64,000 bases of DNA from Streptomyces sp. RKAG290 (GTDB lineage Bacteria > Actinomycetota > Actinomycetes > Streptomycetales > Streptomycetaceae), in the NCBI RefSeq assembly GCF_023701695.1, contig NZ_JAJOZC010000001.1, positions 7,501,894 to 7,565,893 on the forward strand. The letters run 5' to 3'. The position numbers were made by a program, and so were the translations under genes. Numbering within the stretch: position 1 is the stretch's first letter; the number at the start of each line of letters is the position of its first letter. The notes under the pieces are model-generated. The model was not told the origin of the DNA. It did not search any database and was given only the letters and a program-made list of their open reading frames with translations. This document shows positions 17,897 through 25,479 of the stretch, piece by piece.

Positions 17897-18382
17897 ATGA
17901 GCAGGAACGACCGCGCCAGCCGGGTGATCGCGGCACCACCGACGACTGTCTACGGCGCCCTCCTCGACCGGGAGTCGCTCGAGGCCTGGCTGCCGCCGGA
18001 GGGCATGCGCGGGCGGATCGAGCGATGGGATCCCCGGCCCGGTGGCGGATTCCGGATGATCCTCACCTACCTCGACCCCGCCGGCGGCCCCGGCAAGACC
18101 TCGGATGCGACTGATGTCGTCGACGTCGGGTTCGCCGACCTGGTGCCACCGGAGCGCGTGGTGCAACAGGCGGTGTTCGAGGCCGATGACCCGTCGTACG
18201 CCGGCACCATGACGATGACCTGGGACCTCGCTGCCGCCGGGGACGGGACCGAGGTGACCGTGACGGCCACGGACGTGCCTCCTGGCATCGATCAGGAGGC
18301 CCACGAGGCCGGGATCGCCTCCTCGCTGGCCAACCTGGCGTCGTACGTCGAAGCGGTCGAAGACGTCGAAGAGTCCGGTTGA
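17897..18382 (+). CDS. SRPBCC/AHSA1-family protein
   Basis: 161 residues with the AHSA1-type START fold: an N-terminal strand and helices (RVIAAPPTTVYGALLDRESLEAWLPPEGM), a central sheet with PRPGGGFRMILTY and PERVVQQAVFEADDP, and a C-terminal helix (GIASSLANLASYVEAVE). AHSA1-like proteins in Streptomyces are mostly ligand-binding proteins of unknown substrate. It is a single gene with no obvious partner. Confidence 0.8.
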   Translation: MSRNDRASRVIAAPPTTVYGALLDRESLEAWLPPEGMRGRIERWDPRPGGGFRMILTYLDPAGGPGKTSDATDVVDVGFADLVPPERVVQQAVFEADDPSYAGTMTMTWDLAAAGDGTEVTVTATDVPPGIDQEAHEAGIASSLANLASYVEAVEDVEESG

Positions 18383-18472
18383 TGCAAGTGCTCCGCGCAG
18401 GCGCTCTGTTGACGGTCGAAGCCTGCTGCCGAGGAGCCGCAACCAGGCGGGTTGGCGTCACGTCTCAATGGC

Positions 18473-18964
18473 ATGACCGCCACCGACGCCAACCTGGACG
18501 TCCCCCACTGGCCGCACTGTCGGTACGGAGCCACTTCGGACGACTCCGGGTGCTGGGGCCGCCTCGTCGAGCCCTACACCGCTTGCCTGGCACACCTCTG
18601 TGACGCCGACCGCTCCGGCTACCTGACCGGCCTGCAACCGGGCGCGCACCTCGACCACCGCGGCACGCCGATTTCGGAAGAGCTCCTGAGAGACCTGCTC
18701 GGAGCCGTCACCAGTCCGGAATCATCCGGCGCTCGTATCGGTCAGGCCCGTTTCGAACGAGCCAGGTTCAGCGGAAACGCCGACTTCGGAGGGGCCGACA
18801 TAGCCGAGGGGTCCCTGCGGGTGGTGATCAACTCGGTGGTCTTCCGTTCCTCCGGCCAGGACCTGACGACCGCCGGTACCTACACCGAGATGGCTTCCCT
18901 CCTGGTCGAACCCGCCCTGCTCGGCCTCGCCGTACTCGCCGTCCGCGGCCGGGTGAAGCGTTAG
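18473..18964 (+). CDS. Shortened pentapeptide-repeat membrane protein (likely internal deletion)
   Basis: The N-terminal 70 residues (PHWPHCRYG...GCWGR...CLAHLCDADRSGYLTGLQPG...DHRGTPISEELL) are like the start of long Streptomyces pentapeptide-repeat proteins. Only three or four repeat units follow (ARFERARFSGNADFGGADI) before the sequence jumps to TYTEMASLLVEPALLGLAVLAVRGRVKR, which resembles the end of the same proteins. Full-length relatives, as I know them, carry dozens of repeats and several membrane helices between these parts. The frame stays open, so it looks like an in-frame deletion remnant. The start is uncertain: ATG 18473 or TTG 18452. Confidence 0.6.
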   Translation: MTATDANLDVPHWPHCRYGATSDDSGCWGRLVEPYTACLAHLCDADRSGYLTGLQPGAHLDHRGTPISEELLRDLLGAVTSPESSGARIGQARFERARFSGNADFGGADIAEGSLRVVINSVVFRSSGQDLTTAGTYTEMASLLVEPALLGLAVLAVRGRVKR

Positions 18965-19219
18965 GGCACGCGAGCCCGGCATGATCCAAACGAGAGGCCC
19001 CAGGTGTATTGCCCTGTGAGGTTGGGGACCGCGGCTGGCGGGTGGTTTGCGTGCGAGCGCGGTGTGTCCGCGGTGGTGATGGCAGGAGTGCAGCCAGAAA
19101 AGGGACGCGTCGCGCTGAGCGGGCAGGCAGGGAGCCGTATGGAGCAACGCCGCGCGCACCAACCGGACGGGAGGCCGAGGCTGGACCTCCAAACGTGCTC
19201 ACTTCCCAGGAGTCTCGCC

Positions 19220-20389
19220 GTGCTGCTGTTCCGCTCCGCACAGATCCGCCTGCCCGCCGTCGCCCTGCTGGCCGCCGCCTCCTTGGCAGGACTGGTGTAC
19301 GCCCCCGCGCGCGCGGCGGAAGCCCCCGCCGATCACGACCGCACACTGACCCGGCAACTGGAGGAGCTGACCAAAGCGCCCGGCGGACCGCCCGGAGCCA
19401 TCGCGGTGCTCAAGCGCGGAACCCGCACCGATGTCTACCGGGCCGGGGTCGCCAGGATCGGCAAGCCCCGCCCGATCGCGGTCACCGACCACATGCGGAT
19501 CGCCAGCACCGCCAAGGCGTTCAGCGGCGCGGTCTCCCTCCAGCTCGTGGACCGGGGGAAGCTGCGGACGGACGACACGATCGGCAAGGTGCTTCCCCGG
19601 CTGCCACGTGCCTGGCACCGGGTCACCCTGCGGCAGCTCCTGAACCACACGAGCGGGCTGCCGGACTACACGATGGACCCGGAGTTCCTGGACCTGGTGA
19701 CCGCGGACCCGCGTCGTCACTTCAACTCCCGCCGGCTGCTGGACTTCGTCGCCGACGAGCCGCTGGGGTTCCGCCCGGGTTCCCGGTACAACTACTCCAA
19801 CTCCGACAACATCGCCGTGGCGCTGATGGCGGAGGCGGTGACCGGCCGCCGCTACGAGGAACTGCTCGCCCAGCTCGTGTACCGCCCGCTGAACCTGCGC
19901 AGCACCAGCCTGCCGCAGGGCTACCGGATGCCCGAACCGTACATGCGCGGCTACGACGTGACCCCGCCGAACCCGCCGGAGGACATCAGTGAGGCCCTGA
20001 GCGCGTCGGGCGTGTGGGCATCGGGCGGGATCGTCTCGACGCCGAAGGACATGACGTCCTTCATCCGCGCCTACGCCGGCGGAAAGCTGATCTCCGACCG
20101 GACCCGCCGCCAGCAGCTGAACCTGGTGAACGGCGCCTCCGAACCGGCGGGCCCGGGCAAGAACAAGGCCGGTCTGGCCATCTTCAGGTACACCACCCGG
20201 TGCGGTGTGGTGTACGGCCACACGGGCAACTTCCCCGGCTACACGCAGTTGATCGCAGCCACCCCGGACGGCAAACGATCGCTGACCGTCTCCCTGACCA
20301 CGCAGGTCAACAAGACGAACAAGCCGGAGCTGCTGGAGCGGCTGCGGACCGTTGAGGAGAACTTCGTCTGCGCCCTGCTGCGCAAGTAG
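19220..20389 (+). CDS. Secreted serine hydrolase (beta-lactamase/DD-peptidase fold)
   Basis: 389 residues from GTG 19220, chosen for AGGAG 7 bases upstream and the signal peptide that begins there (LFRSAQIRLPAVALLAAASLA...ARAAEA). The class C beta-lactamase/DD-carboxypeptidase motifs are present: SxxK as STAK (about residue 98), YxN as YSN in NYSNSDN, and HTG in VYGHTGN near the C-terminus. Proteins of this family act outside the membrane as D-Ala-D-Ala carboxypeptidases, esterases or D-aminopeptidases, and sequence alone does not decide which. Its neighbours are not cell-wall genes. Confidence 0.88.
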   Translation: MLLFRSAQIRLPAVALLAAASLAGLVYAPARAAEAPADHDRTLTRQLEELTKAPGGPPGAIAVLKRGTRTDVYRAGVARIGKPRPIAVTDHMRIASTAKAFSGAVSLQLVDRGKLRTDDTIGKVLPRLPRAWHRVTLRQLLNHTSGLPDYTMDPEFLDLVTADPRRHFNSRRLLDFVADEPLGFRPGSRYNYSNSDNIAVALMAEAVTGRRYEELLAQLVYRPLNLRSTSLPQGYRMPEPYMRGYDVTPPNPPEDISEALSASGVWASGGIVSTPKDMTSFIRAYAGGKLISDRTRRQQLNLVNGASEPAGPGKNKAGLAIFRYTTRCGVVYGHTGNFPGYTQLIAATPDGKRSLTVSLTTQVNKTNKPELLERLRTVEENFVCALLRK

Positions 20390-20683
20390 CATCCTGAGAG
20401 CGCCCTGAGGACGTGGTGCCGGTTCCGGACGGACCACAGTTCGAGGACGGGGACGTAGCACTGCTCCTGCGTGTCGGCTCGTTCGCGGTCGCGTCGGCGA
20501 TCAGCCGGCCGCATCCGGGCTCTGTACAGGTCACCCACCGCGGGCTTCAGGTGGCCGGACCGTCGCGGAGCTGTGAGGTCGCGACGACCTCTCCGTTCGA
20601 TGAACGATCCGGCCCGAGAAGTCTGCAGGAGAGCCCGTGTGACGTAATCCGTCCTCGCGGGTCCACCCGTGCCCACGACTCGT

Positions 20684-20724
20684 CCGAGGCCCGAGGCCCG
20701 AGGCCCGAGGCCCGAGGCCCGAGG
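20684..20724. repeat. Heptanucleotide tandem repeat (GAGGCCC)
   Basis: GAGGCCC repeats exactly five times (20686-20720) plus a partial sixth copy. A 7-bp unit is a likely slippage site, so copy number may differ between isolates. Confidence 0.85.
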
Positions 20725-20818
20725 GTACGGGCGACGACAGGCCTGCGGCCCAACGGCCTGTAATGCGTCCGCCCCGTATTGCAGCAATGTTGCCGCAGGT
20801 GAGGGCAGCGGACACTTC

Positions 20819-20848
20819 TTGACAGGCTTTTCCGTGCCGCTCTAGCGT
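20819..20848 (+). promoter_or_regulatory. Promoter for a leaderless cupin transcript
   Basis: TTGACA (20819-20824), an 18-base spacer and TAGCGT (20843-20848) form a near-ideal vegetative promoter. Only 7 bases separate the -10 from the ATG at 20856, and no ribosome binding site is present, so the mRNA probably starts at the A of the ATG. Confidence 0.7.
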
Positions 20849-20855
20849 CCCTGCC

Positions 20856-21362
20856 ATGAGCGAGCCGATGACGACCCCCGGTGAGGGCTTTCACCCCCAC
20901 CTTCCTGACGCCCCGGCCAACCCGGCCGCGCCACTGCGCAACCGCGTGCACCACGTCCGTGCTGATGCCCTGGACGGTGACACGGCGCAGACCGGCGGGA
21001 TGCGGAGGTTCGCCGCGGTGAGCGGGAAGACCGTCGGCTCCGAGAAGCTGTGGATGGGCCAGACCCATGTGGCCCCTGCGACCGCCTCCTCCGACCACCA
21101 CCACGGTGAGTCCGAGACCGCCATTCATGTGGTCAGCGGACACCCGGAGTTCGTCTTCCTGGACGACTCGGGCGATGAGCCGGAGGAAGTACGGCTGCGC
21201 ACCTCACCCGGTGACTACATCTTCGTCCCGCCCTTCGTGCCGCACCGGGAGGAGAACCCCGATCCCACCCAGGAGGCCGTGGTCGTCATCGCCCGCAGCA
21301 CCCAGGAGGCGATCGTCGTCAACCTCCCCCGGCTGTACGCCCTTCCGGCCGACGGATCCTGA
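20856..21362 (+). CDS. Cupin-domain protein
   Basis: 168 residues. Cupin motif 1 is DHHHGESETAIHVVSGHPEF (about 78-97) and motif 2 is TSPGDYIFVPPFVPHREENP (about 115-134); together they give the His/Glu/His metal-binding set of the fold. Single-domain cupins of this kind are dioxygenases, isomerases or sugar-binding proteins, and the substrate is not evident. The transcript appears leaderless (strong promoter ending 7 bases before the ATG). Confidence 0.85.
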   Translation: MSEPMTTPGEGFHPHLPDAPANPAAPLRNRVHHVRADALDGDTAQTGGMRRFAAVSGKTVGSEKLWMGQTHVAPATASSDHHHGESETAIHVVSGHPEFVFLDDSGDEPEEVRLRTSPGDYIFVPPFVPHREENPDPTQEAVVVIARSTQEAIVVNLPRLYALPADGS

Positions 21363-21492
21363 CCGTTTCACCGGCGGGCGGGGCTGACTGCGACATGCGC
21401 CCTCACCCGCCCCGTCGCCGAACCGTCCGACGCTCCCGCCCAGCGGCGGAGCGGCCATGAAGCCGCCCTCCGCGCACGGGAACGACCCGTTC

Positions 21493-22446
21493 TCAGCCCG
21501 CGGTTCCGAACCTGATGAGTGGCGCGTCCCGCGTGCACTCCCGGAACCCGACGCTGTAGTACAGCCCGCGCGCCTGGGGATGCCCCGGTGCACCCAGGCA
21601 GGCGACCGTCGTCTGAACGGCCCCGGCCGCACGCGCCAGACGCATCCCGTGCAGAAGCATTGCCCTTCCCAGCCCCAGACGGCGGTAGTCCGGATGCGTC
21701 CCGACCGGCTCGAACTCGGCTGTCCTGTTCGCTTCGTCGAGCCACATGATCGTCGAGGATGCCATCGTCCCGTCCGGCGCCTCCACAAGGACGTGCAGGT
21801 CGCCTCGGTACGTCGCCGTCCGCCGGACGCCCTCGTAGCTCTCGGCCGTGTAGGCCGAGGGAGCCCAGGCGTCCAGATGGGCCTGGACCGCGGCCTCCGG
21901 CCCGGCCTCATCCGCGGTGCGGAAGCGGAACCCGTCCGGCAGTAGCGGCTGTTCCAGGTGAGTGAGGTCCCGCTCGTTGAGCTGGGTCCAGGACCCGTCG
22001 TCGCCCAGCGAGGCGGAGTCGGTCTCGTAGCCGTGCGCCGCCCATCGCTTCAGGGCGAACAGATCGGCGGCACTCGGCATCACCGTACGGTCGACGCCCG
22101 CCGCCGCACCGTCGTACCAGTCGATCACCTCGTCGACCAGTCCGGCGTGGTCAGGGTGGACCTGGTACACCAGAGAGGCGCTCGTGACGTCCTTCACCGA
22201 TCCGTCGTTCCGCGTCTCCTGACGCGGAAGTACCGCCCAGCCCCACGCCACCAGCCGGCCGCCGGAGAACCACAGCCGACGTGGTCGGCTCACGCCGTCG
22301 CGGGCATGCCCCTTGCCCCAGTTCCAGGCCAGCTCGCCAAACGTGGCGTCGCCGTTCACCAGGTCCGCACGGATGGCCGTGAGACGCTGCGCCAGACCTT
22401 GCATGAGCTGTAGGTCCGCGGCGGTCACACGCTCGAGTTTCGGCAT
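21493..22446 (-). CDS. GNAT-family N-acetyltransferase
   Basis: 317 residues from ATG 22446; an upstream start at 22488 is possible but has a weaker site. The size and layout suggest two GNAT lobes: a degenerate N-terminal one (about 10-140) and an active C-terminal one with the acetyl-CoA binding pattern FEPVGTHPDYRRLGLGRAML (RxxGxG/A type, about 245-264) and the late GLYYSVGFRE motif. Such tandem GNATs include mycothiol-synthase-like enzymes and antibiotic acetyltransferases; the acceptor is unknown. It is convergent with the cupin gene. Confidence 0.85.
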   Translation of the reverse strand: MPKLERVTAADLQLMQGLAQRLTAIRADLVNGDATFGELAWNWGKGHARDGVSRPRRLWFSGGRLVAWGWAVLPRQETRNDGSVKDVTSASLVYQVHPDHAGLVDEVIDWYDGAAAGVDRTVMPSAADLFALKRWAAHGYETDSASLGDDGSWTQLNERDLTHLEQPLLPDGFRFRTADEAGPEAAVQAHLDAWAPSAYTAESYEGVRRTATYRGDLHVLVEAPDGTMASSTIMWLDEANRTAEFEPVGTHPDYRRLGLGRAMLLHGMRLARAAGAVQTTVACLGAPGHPQARGLYYSVGFRECTRDAPLIRFGTAG

Positions 22447-22510
22447 AGTGCCCCACGGTGCCAGGGCCCCGCGAAGCCGTCGAACCATTTCCGGGCGAAG
22501 GCCGTCGTCG

Positions 22511-22570
22511 TGGAGGCGGACAGGGAGGTGGAGGCGGAGGCGGAGGTGGAGTCGGTGGAGGGTGGGGGAG
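22511..22570. repeat. Imperfect GGAGGC/GGAGGT repeat tract
   Basis: A 60-base tract built of imperfect TGGAGGCGGA and GGAGGTGGAG units, G-rich on the plus strand, lies between the GNAT gene and the 764-residue protein gene. The regularly spaced GG pairs could form a G-quadruplex. No gene is seen in it. Confidence 0.6.
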
Positions 22571-22629
22571 ACCTGCGTCGCCGACCACGCCGGCCGGCAC
22601 CGTTCGGTGTGGCGGCGGGAAGGGACCCG

Positions 22630-24924
22630 TCAGGCCCGCGGGTCCGGGCGGAGCCAGTGCGCTTCGGTGGTCCAGCCGACGAGACGCCGCCCCCCGCCCG
22701 TGTCCGGAGTGCCGCCGGCTGCGGCCTGGCGCAGCCCGGTCAGCGCAGGGGCGAGGCGCGCCGCGACATGACCGGGACAGCGAGCCGTCTCCTCGTCCAG
22801 CCGGGCTATCACCCGGGCCTGCGCCGCGGGATCGCAGAGCGACAGGTGGAACACCATCTGGCGCCACGCGTACGCCGCGTCCTTGATCGTGGACAGGGGC
22901 CGTGGGTTGTTGTGTATGCGGGCCGTGGCCAGGCACACCGTGGCGAAGCACTGCCGGGCCAGTTCGTCCCAGCCGGGCCGAGGGGTGATGGCGACCCGAC
23001 TGACCAGGGTGGCCAGATTGTGGGTGGTGAGGATCTGGGACTGCTCGATGACCTTGCCGTTGGCGGCCACCGACCCGCTCCCGCCGCCGGACTCACCGGC
23101 CCGCTCGGCGCACAGCTTCGCGAATCCGGGTGAGGTGCGTGCCCGGTAGGCGCGGGTCAGCGACTCGCTGGCCTCGGTGATCGCAAGGTTGCGGATCGCT
23201 GCGTAGTCGATGCCGTAGTAGCGCTCGTAAAGTGTGCCGCCGAGCAACTCGGCGGCGACCCGTGCCGCCGCGAGGAACTTCGGTGTGAAGGTGCCCATGA
23301 AGATGTCCGCGGCCAGCTCCTCGACGAGGGGTGCCCCGGCCTCGGCCTGTCGAGCGAGGACGCTGAGCTCACGGACCAGCGGGTTGGGCAGGAGGGTGCC
23401 GGGGAACGCCTGCACGGCCAGTTCGCCGAGTTGACGCAGCGCGATGCGCGCAGGCTCCTGCTCCTGGTGGCCGACGCGGTGTTCAGCCACCGCACGTACC
23501 CAGGGAAGTTCCTCGACCCGCACCTGCTGAGCCAGGTTGAGCAGGAGCAGCGAGCGGCGGGCGCGGAACGCCCGGTAGTTCGCGGCCATCAGAGTGCGCA
23601 GGGCCTCATCCCGATACGCCTGCGCACTGGTGGCGGCTACCAACTGCGGTACCAGTTCGGCGAGAACCTCGGCCGAAGGCACCGCGCCACGTTCCACGAG
23701 CGTGGCGAGCGGAGCGCTCAGTGCGGCTTCCACGACGTGGCGCACGGCGGCCGGGACCGCCGCCCCCACAGGCAGCCCGGCCGCCGCGGCCTCGCGGGCC
23801 GAGACGCCCGCAGTCAGCGGGCCCACCTCGGCCACGCCGGTCTCCTGCGGAAGTCCGGACAGGCGGTGCAGCACCAGTTGGGCGAACGCGTGGTGTGAGG
23901 GCTGGGCCGCCTGTGCCGCTTGCCGGTCGCGCAGCGCGCTGTGCCGCAGCGATCCTGGACGGCCGCGCCGGCGGACCATGGATTCGACCGCGAGCCGCAG
24001 CAGCCCGAGCCGGCGCGCGTCCAGTGGCCGGCCGGCGAGGGTCTCCTCAAGGGCGCCGCGCAGGATGCCCAGGTTCCCCTTCGGGTCGCGGTGCTTGGTG
24101 CAACGGGTGTGGGTGGCTGCGAGGTCCCGGTACCGGCGCAGGAGCACCTCCCCTCGCTCCTGCCGGACGTCGTCGGGCACCTGGCCCAGTACGCCGCTGT
24201 CGGCCGCCTCCAGCCAGTGGGCCAGCAACTCGTCGCCGAACGGCTGCCAGACGGTGAGAGCCTCGCGCTGGGTCTCCACCGCGGAGTTGGGCTGCCGACG
24301 GGACAGGGAAGCGCCGGCGTCGCCGACCGTGCGCCGGTGGATCGCCCGGACGTCGGGCGCAGGAAGATCGGACGAGCGCGGCATGAAGCGCAGCCGGTCG
24401 GCCCAGGGCTCCAGGGTGGCCACGAGTTCCAGCGCACCGGCCGTGTCCCCGGCCCGAACCAGCCACGCCACAGTCAGCAGGGCGGCTTCCTCAGGCACGA
24501 CGATCTCGTAACGGCCGCTGTCGAGCAGCGCGTACAGCCGCTCCAGGCCCGGTTCGGTGAGGCAGTACGCGAACAGCGCGCGACGCTCGGCGGCCACCCC
24601 CGCCAGGGACGCCGCCTCCCGCTCGTACCGCTGGAGCGGACCCTCGGCGCTTGCTGCGGAGGTGGCGAAACCGCCCCGTACGACTTCCGGTGTCACCCAT
24701 GCGGGCAGCCCCGCCACGGGGGTTCGTGATCCGACGGCCAGGCGGCCGTCGGCTATTCCGTGGAGCACGGCACGCCAGCGGGCGGCGCGGCTCGCGGCAC
24801 GGGCCCGGGTGTCGGCCTCGCCGTGGGTGAGTGAGGTCAGGAAGGCCTGGGTCAGCATGGCCTGCGGATAGCTCGCGGACTCGCCTGACCCGAAGGGAAG
24901 CTGCTGCTCAGCGTCGTCTTTCAT
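22630..24924 (-). CDS. 764-residue protein of unknown function downstream of a tRNA-like RNA
   Basis: A large, Ala/Leu/Arg-rich, mostly helical protein with no signal peptide, no membrane helix and no P-loop or enzyme motif I can see. Helix-loop units such as LVATLEPWADRLRF and LVRELSVLARQAEAG suggest a HEAT- or TPR-like solenoid. A glycine/serine linker (GESGGGSGSVAANG) falls near residue 615, and the part after it, with EQSQILTTHNLATLV, looks most like a conserved site. The ATG at 24924 lies four bases past the end of the tRNA-shaped element and has no ribosome binding site of its own. I do not recognise the family. Its place right behind a structured RNA suggests RNA binding or RNA-controlled expression, but this is inference. 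Confidence 0.75.
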   Translation of the reverse strand: MKDDAEQQLPFGSGESASYPQAMLTQAFLTSLTHGEADTRARAASRAARWRAVLHGIADGRLAVGSRTPVAGLPAWVTPEVVRGGFATSAASAEGPLQRYEREAASLAGVAAERRALFAYCLTEPGLERLYALLDSGRYEIVVPEEAALLTVAWLVRAGDTAGALELVATLEPWADRLRFMPRSSDLPAPDVRAIHRRTVGDAGASLSRRQPNSAVETQREALTVWQPFGDELLAHWLEAADSGVLGQVPDDVRQERGEVLLRRYRDLAATHTRCTKHRDPKGNLGILRGALEETLAGRPLDARRLGLLRLAVESMVRRRGRPGSLRHSALRDRQAAQAAQPSHHAFAQLVLHRLSGLPQETGVAEVGPLTAGVSAREAAAAGLPVGAAVPAAVRHVVEAALSAPLATLVERGAVPSAEVLAELVPQLVAATSAQAYRDEALRTLMAANYRAFRARRSLLLLNLAQQVRVEELPWVRAVAEHRVGHQEQEPARIALRQLGELAVQAFPGTLLPNPLVRELSVLARQAEAGAPLVEELAADIFMGTFTPKFLAAARVAAELLGGTLYERYYGIDYAAIRNLAITEASESLTRAYRARTSPGFAKLCAERAGESGGGSGSVAANGKVIEQSQILTTHNLATLVSRVAITPRPGWDELARQCFATVCLATARIHNNPRPLSTIKDAAYAWRQMVFHLSLCDPAAQARVIARLDEETARCPGHVAARLAPALTGLRQAAAGGTPDTGGGRRLVGWTTEAHWLRPDPRA

Positions 24925-24927
24925 AAG

Positions 24928-25000
24928 CCGACGTGGCAGGTTCCGCCCCTGCGCCCTCCGGGTCCCGAGCCCGGCGCTCTGGCTACTGAGCTACACGTCG
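24928..25000 (-). ncRNA. tRNA-like element (Pro-CGG-like) with non-canonical loops
   Basis: Read on the minus strand, 73 bases fold as a complete cloverleaf: a 7-bp acceptor (CGACGTG/CACGTCG), D-stem GCTC/GAGC, anticodon stem CCGGG/CCCGG with loop CTCGGGA (anticodon CGG, Pro), a 5-base variable loop and T-stem GCAGG/CCTGC. All 21 stem pairs are Watson-Crick. The tertiary signals are wrong for a working tRNA: the T-loop is GGCGGAA instead of TTCRANY and the D-loop AGTAGCCA lacks GG. The discriminator base is G and no CCA is encoded; CTT and then an ATG follow. It is therefore either a degenerate tRNA gene or a structured RNA using the tRNA shape. Confidence 0.7.
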
Positions 25001-25010
25001 ATGGAAAGCG

Positions 25011-25040
25011 ATCCTAGGTACCTGCCTGGAGCCCGTACAA
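25011..25040 (-). promoter_or_regulatory. Strong promoter of the tRNA-like element
   Basis: On the minus strand TTGTAC (25040-25035), an 18-base spacer and TAGGAT (25016-25011) make a good vegetative promoter. Transcription would start about 4 bases before the first base of the cloverleaf, so the RNA starts with the tRNA-like structure and runs on into the 764-codon ORF. Confidence 0.65.
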
Positions 25041-25046
25041 GCGCAT

Positions 25047-25322
25047 TTACGAGGGGCGGGGAGTGGAGTGCCGCTCGGGCGGAGGCCAGGGGGTGCGGGC
25101 CGGCAGCAGCGGCACGATGTCGTACTGGTAGCAGGGCGTCGTGAAGCACTGCTTGGGCGACGGGACGCAGGCAGAGCCGAGAGGCACGACCACGTCGGCG
25201 CACGGCCCGGCCGGCGAACCGGCCGAAGCTTCCGCGCCGTATGACGGGCCGGTCAGGGCGAGAGGCAGCGCGGCGAACGCGGCCGCCATTCCCAGGTGCA
25301 GCAGTTTATTGGTCACGAACAA
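25047..25322 (-). CDS. Small secreted Cys-containing protein
   Basis: Up to 91 residues. A signal peptide (LLHLGMAAAFAALPLALTGPSYGAEA) is followed by a short mature part with four cysteines (PCADVV, SACVPS, QCFTTPC) and a proline-rich tail (PARTPWPPPERHSTPRPS). Four Cys in about 30 residues suggest two disulfides in an exported peptide. The start is uncertain: TTG 25322 is the longest choice, with GTG 25316 or ATG 25289 as alternatives. Function unknown. It lies directly upstream of the tRNA-like promoter on the same strand. Confidence 0.55.
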   Translation of the reverse strand: MFVTNKLLHLGMAAAFAALPLALTGPSYGAEASAGSPAGPCADVVVPLGSACVPSPKQCFTTPCYQYDIVPLLPARTPWPPPERHSTPRPS

Positions 25323-25479
25323 CAGCAGTAGCCGCCCCGAGCCTCCGAGGGGAGCTCGAAGCGGCCCAAGTCACCCGCTCGGGCAGAGGAATTCACCGCA
25401 GGGGTGATCCCTCCATGGCGGCTGTTGCCTTGTCGTCCGGTGGGCGGACACCGCAGTGGTGCCTCTGCGAGCCGGAGCC

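Larger units (their letters stand above)
20390..20855. other. Gene-free stretch with a heptamer repeat and one promoter
   Basis: 466 bases between the serine hydrolase and the cupin gene. Open frames here on both strands lack ribosome binding sites and plausible composition. It contains the 7-bp tandem repeat (20684-20724) and the cupin promoter (20819-20848); I see nothing else. Confidence 0.5.

Noticed and set aside
20684..20724. A CRISPR-like array
   Set aside because: The units are 7 bp and directly abutting with no spacers; it is a simple tandem repeat. No cas gene is present.
24928..25000. Annotating the tRNA-like element as an ordinary tRNA-Pro(CGG) gene
   Set aside because: The stems and anticodon fit, but the T-loop GGCGGAA and the D-loop without GG cannot make the normal tRNA elbow, so I list it as a tRNA-like ncRNA instead.
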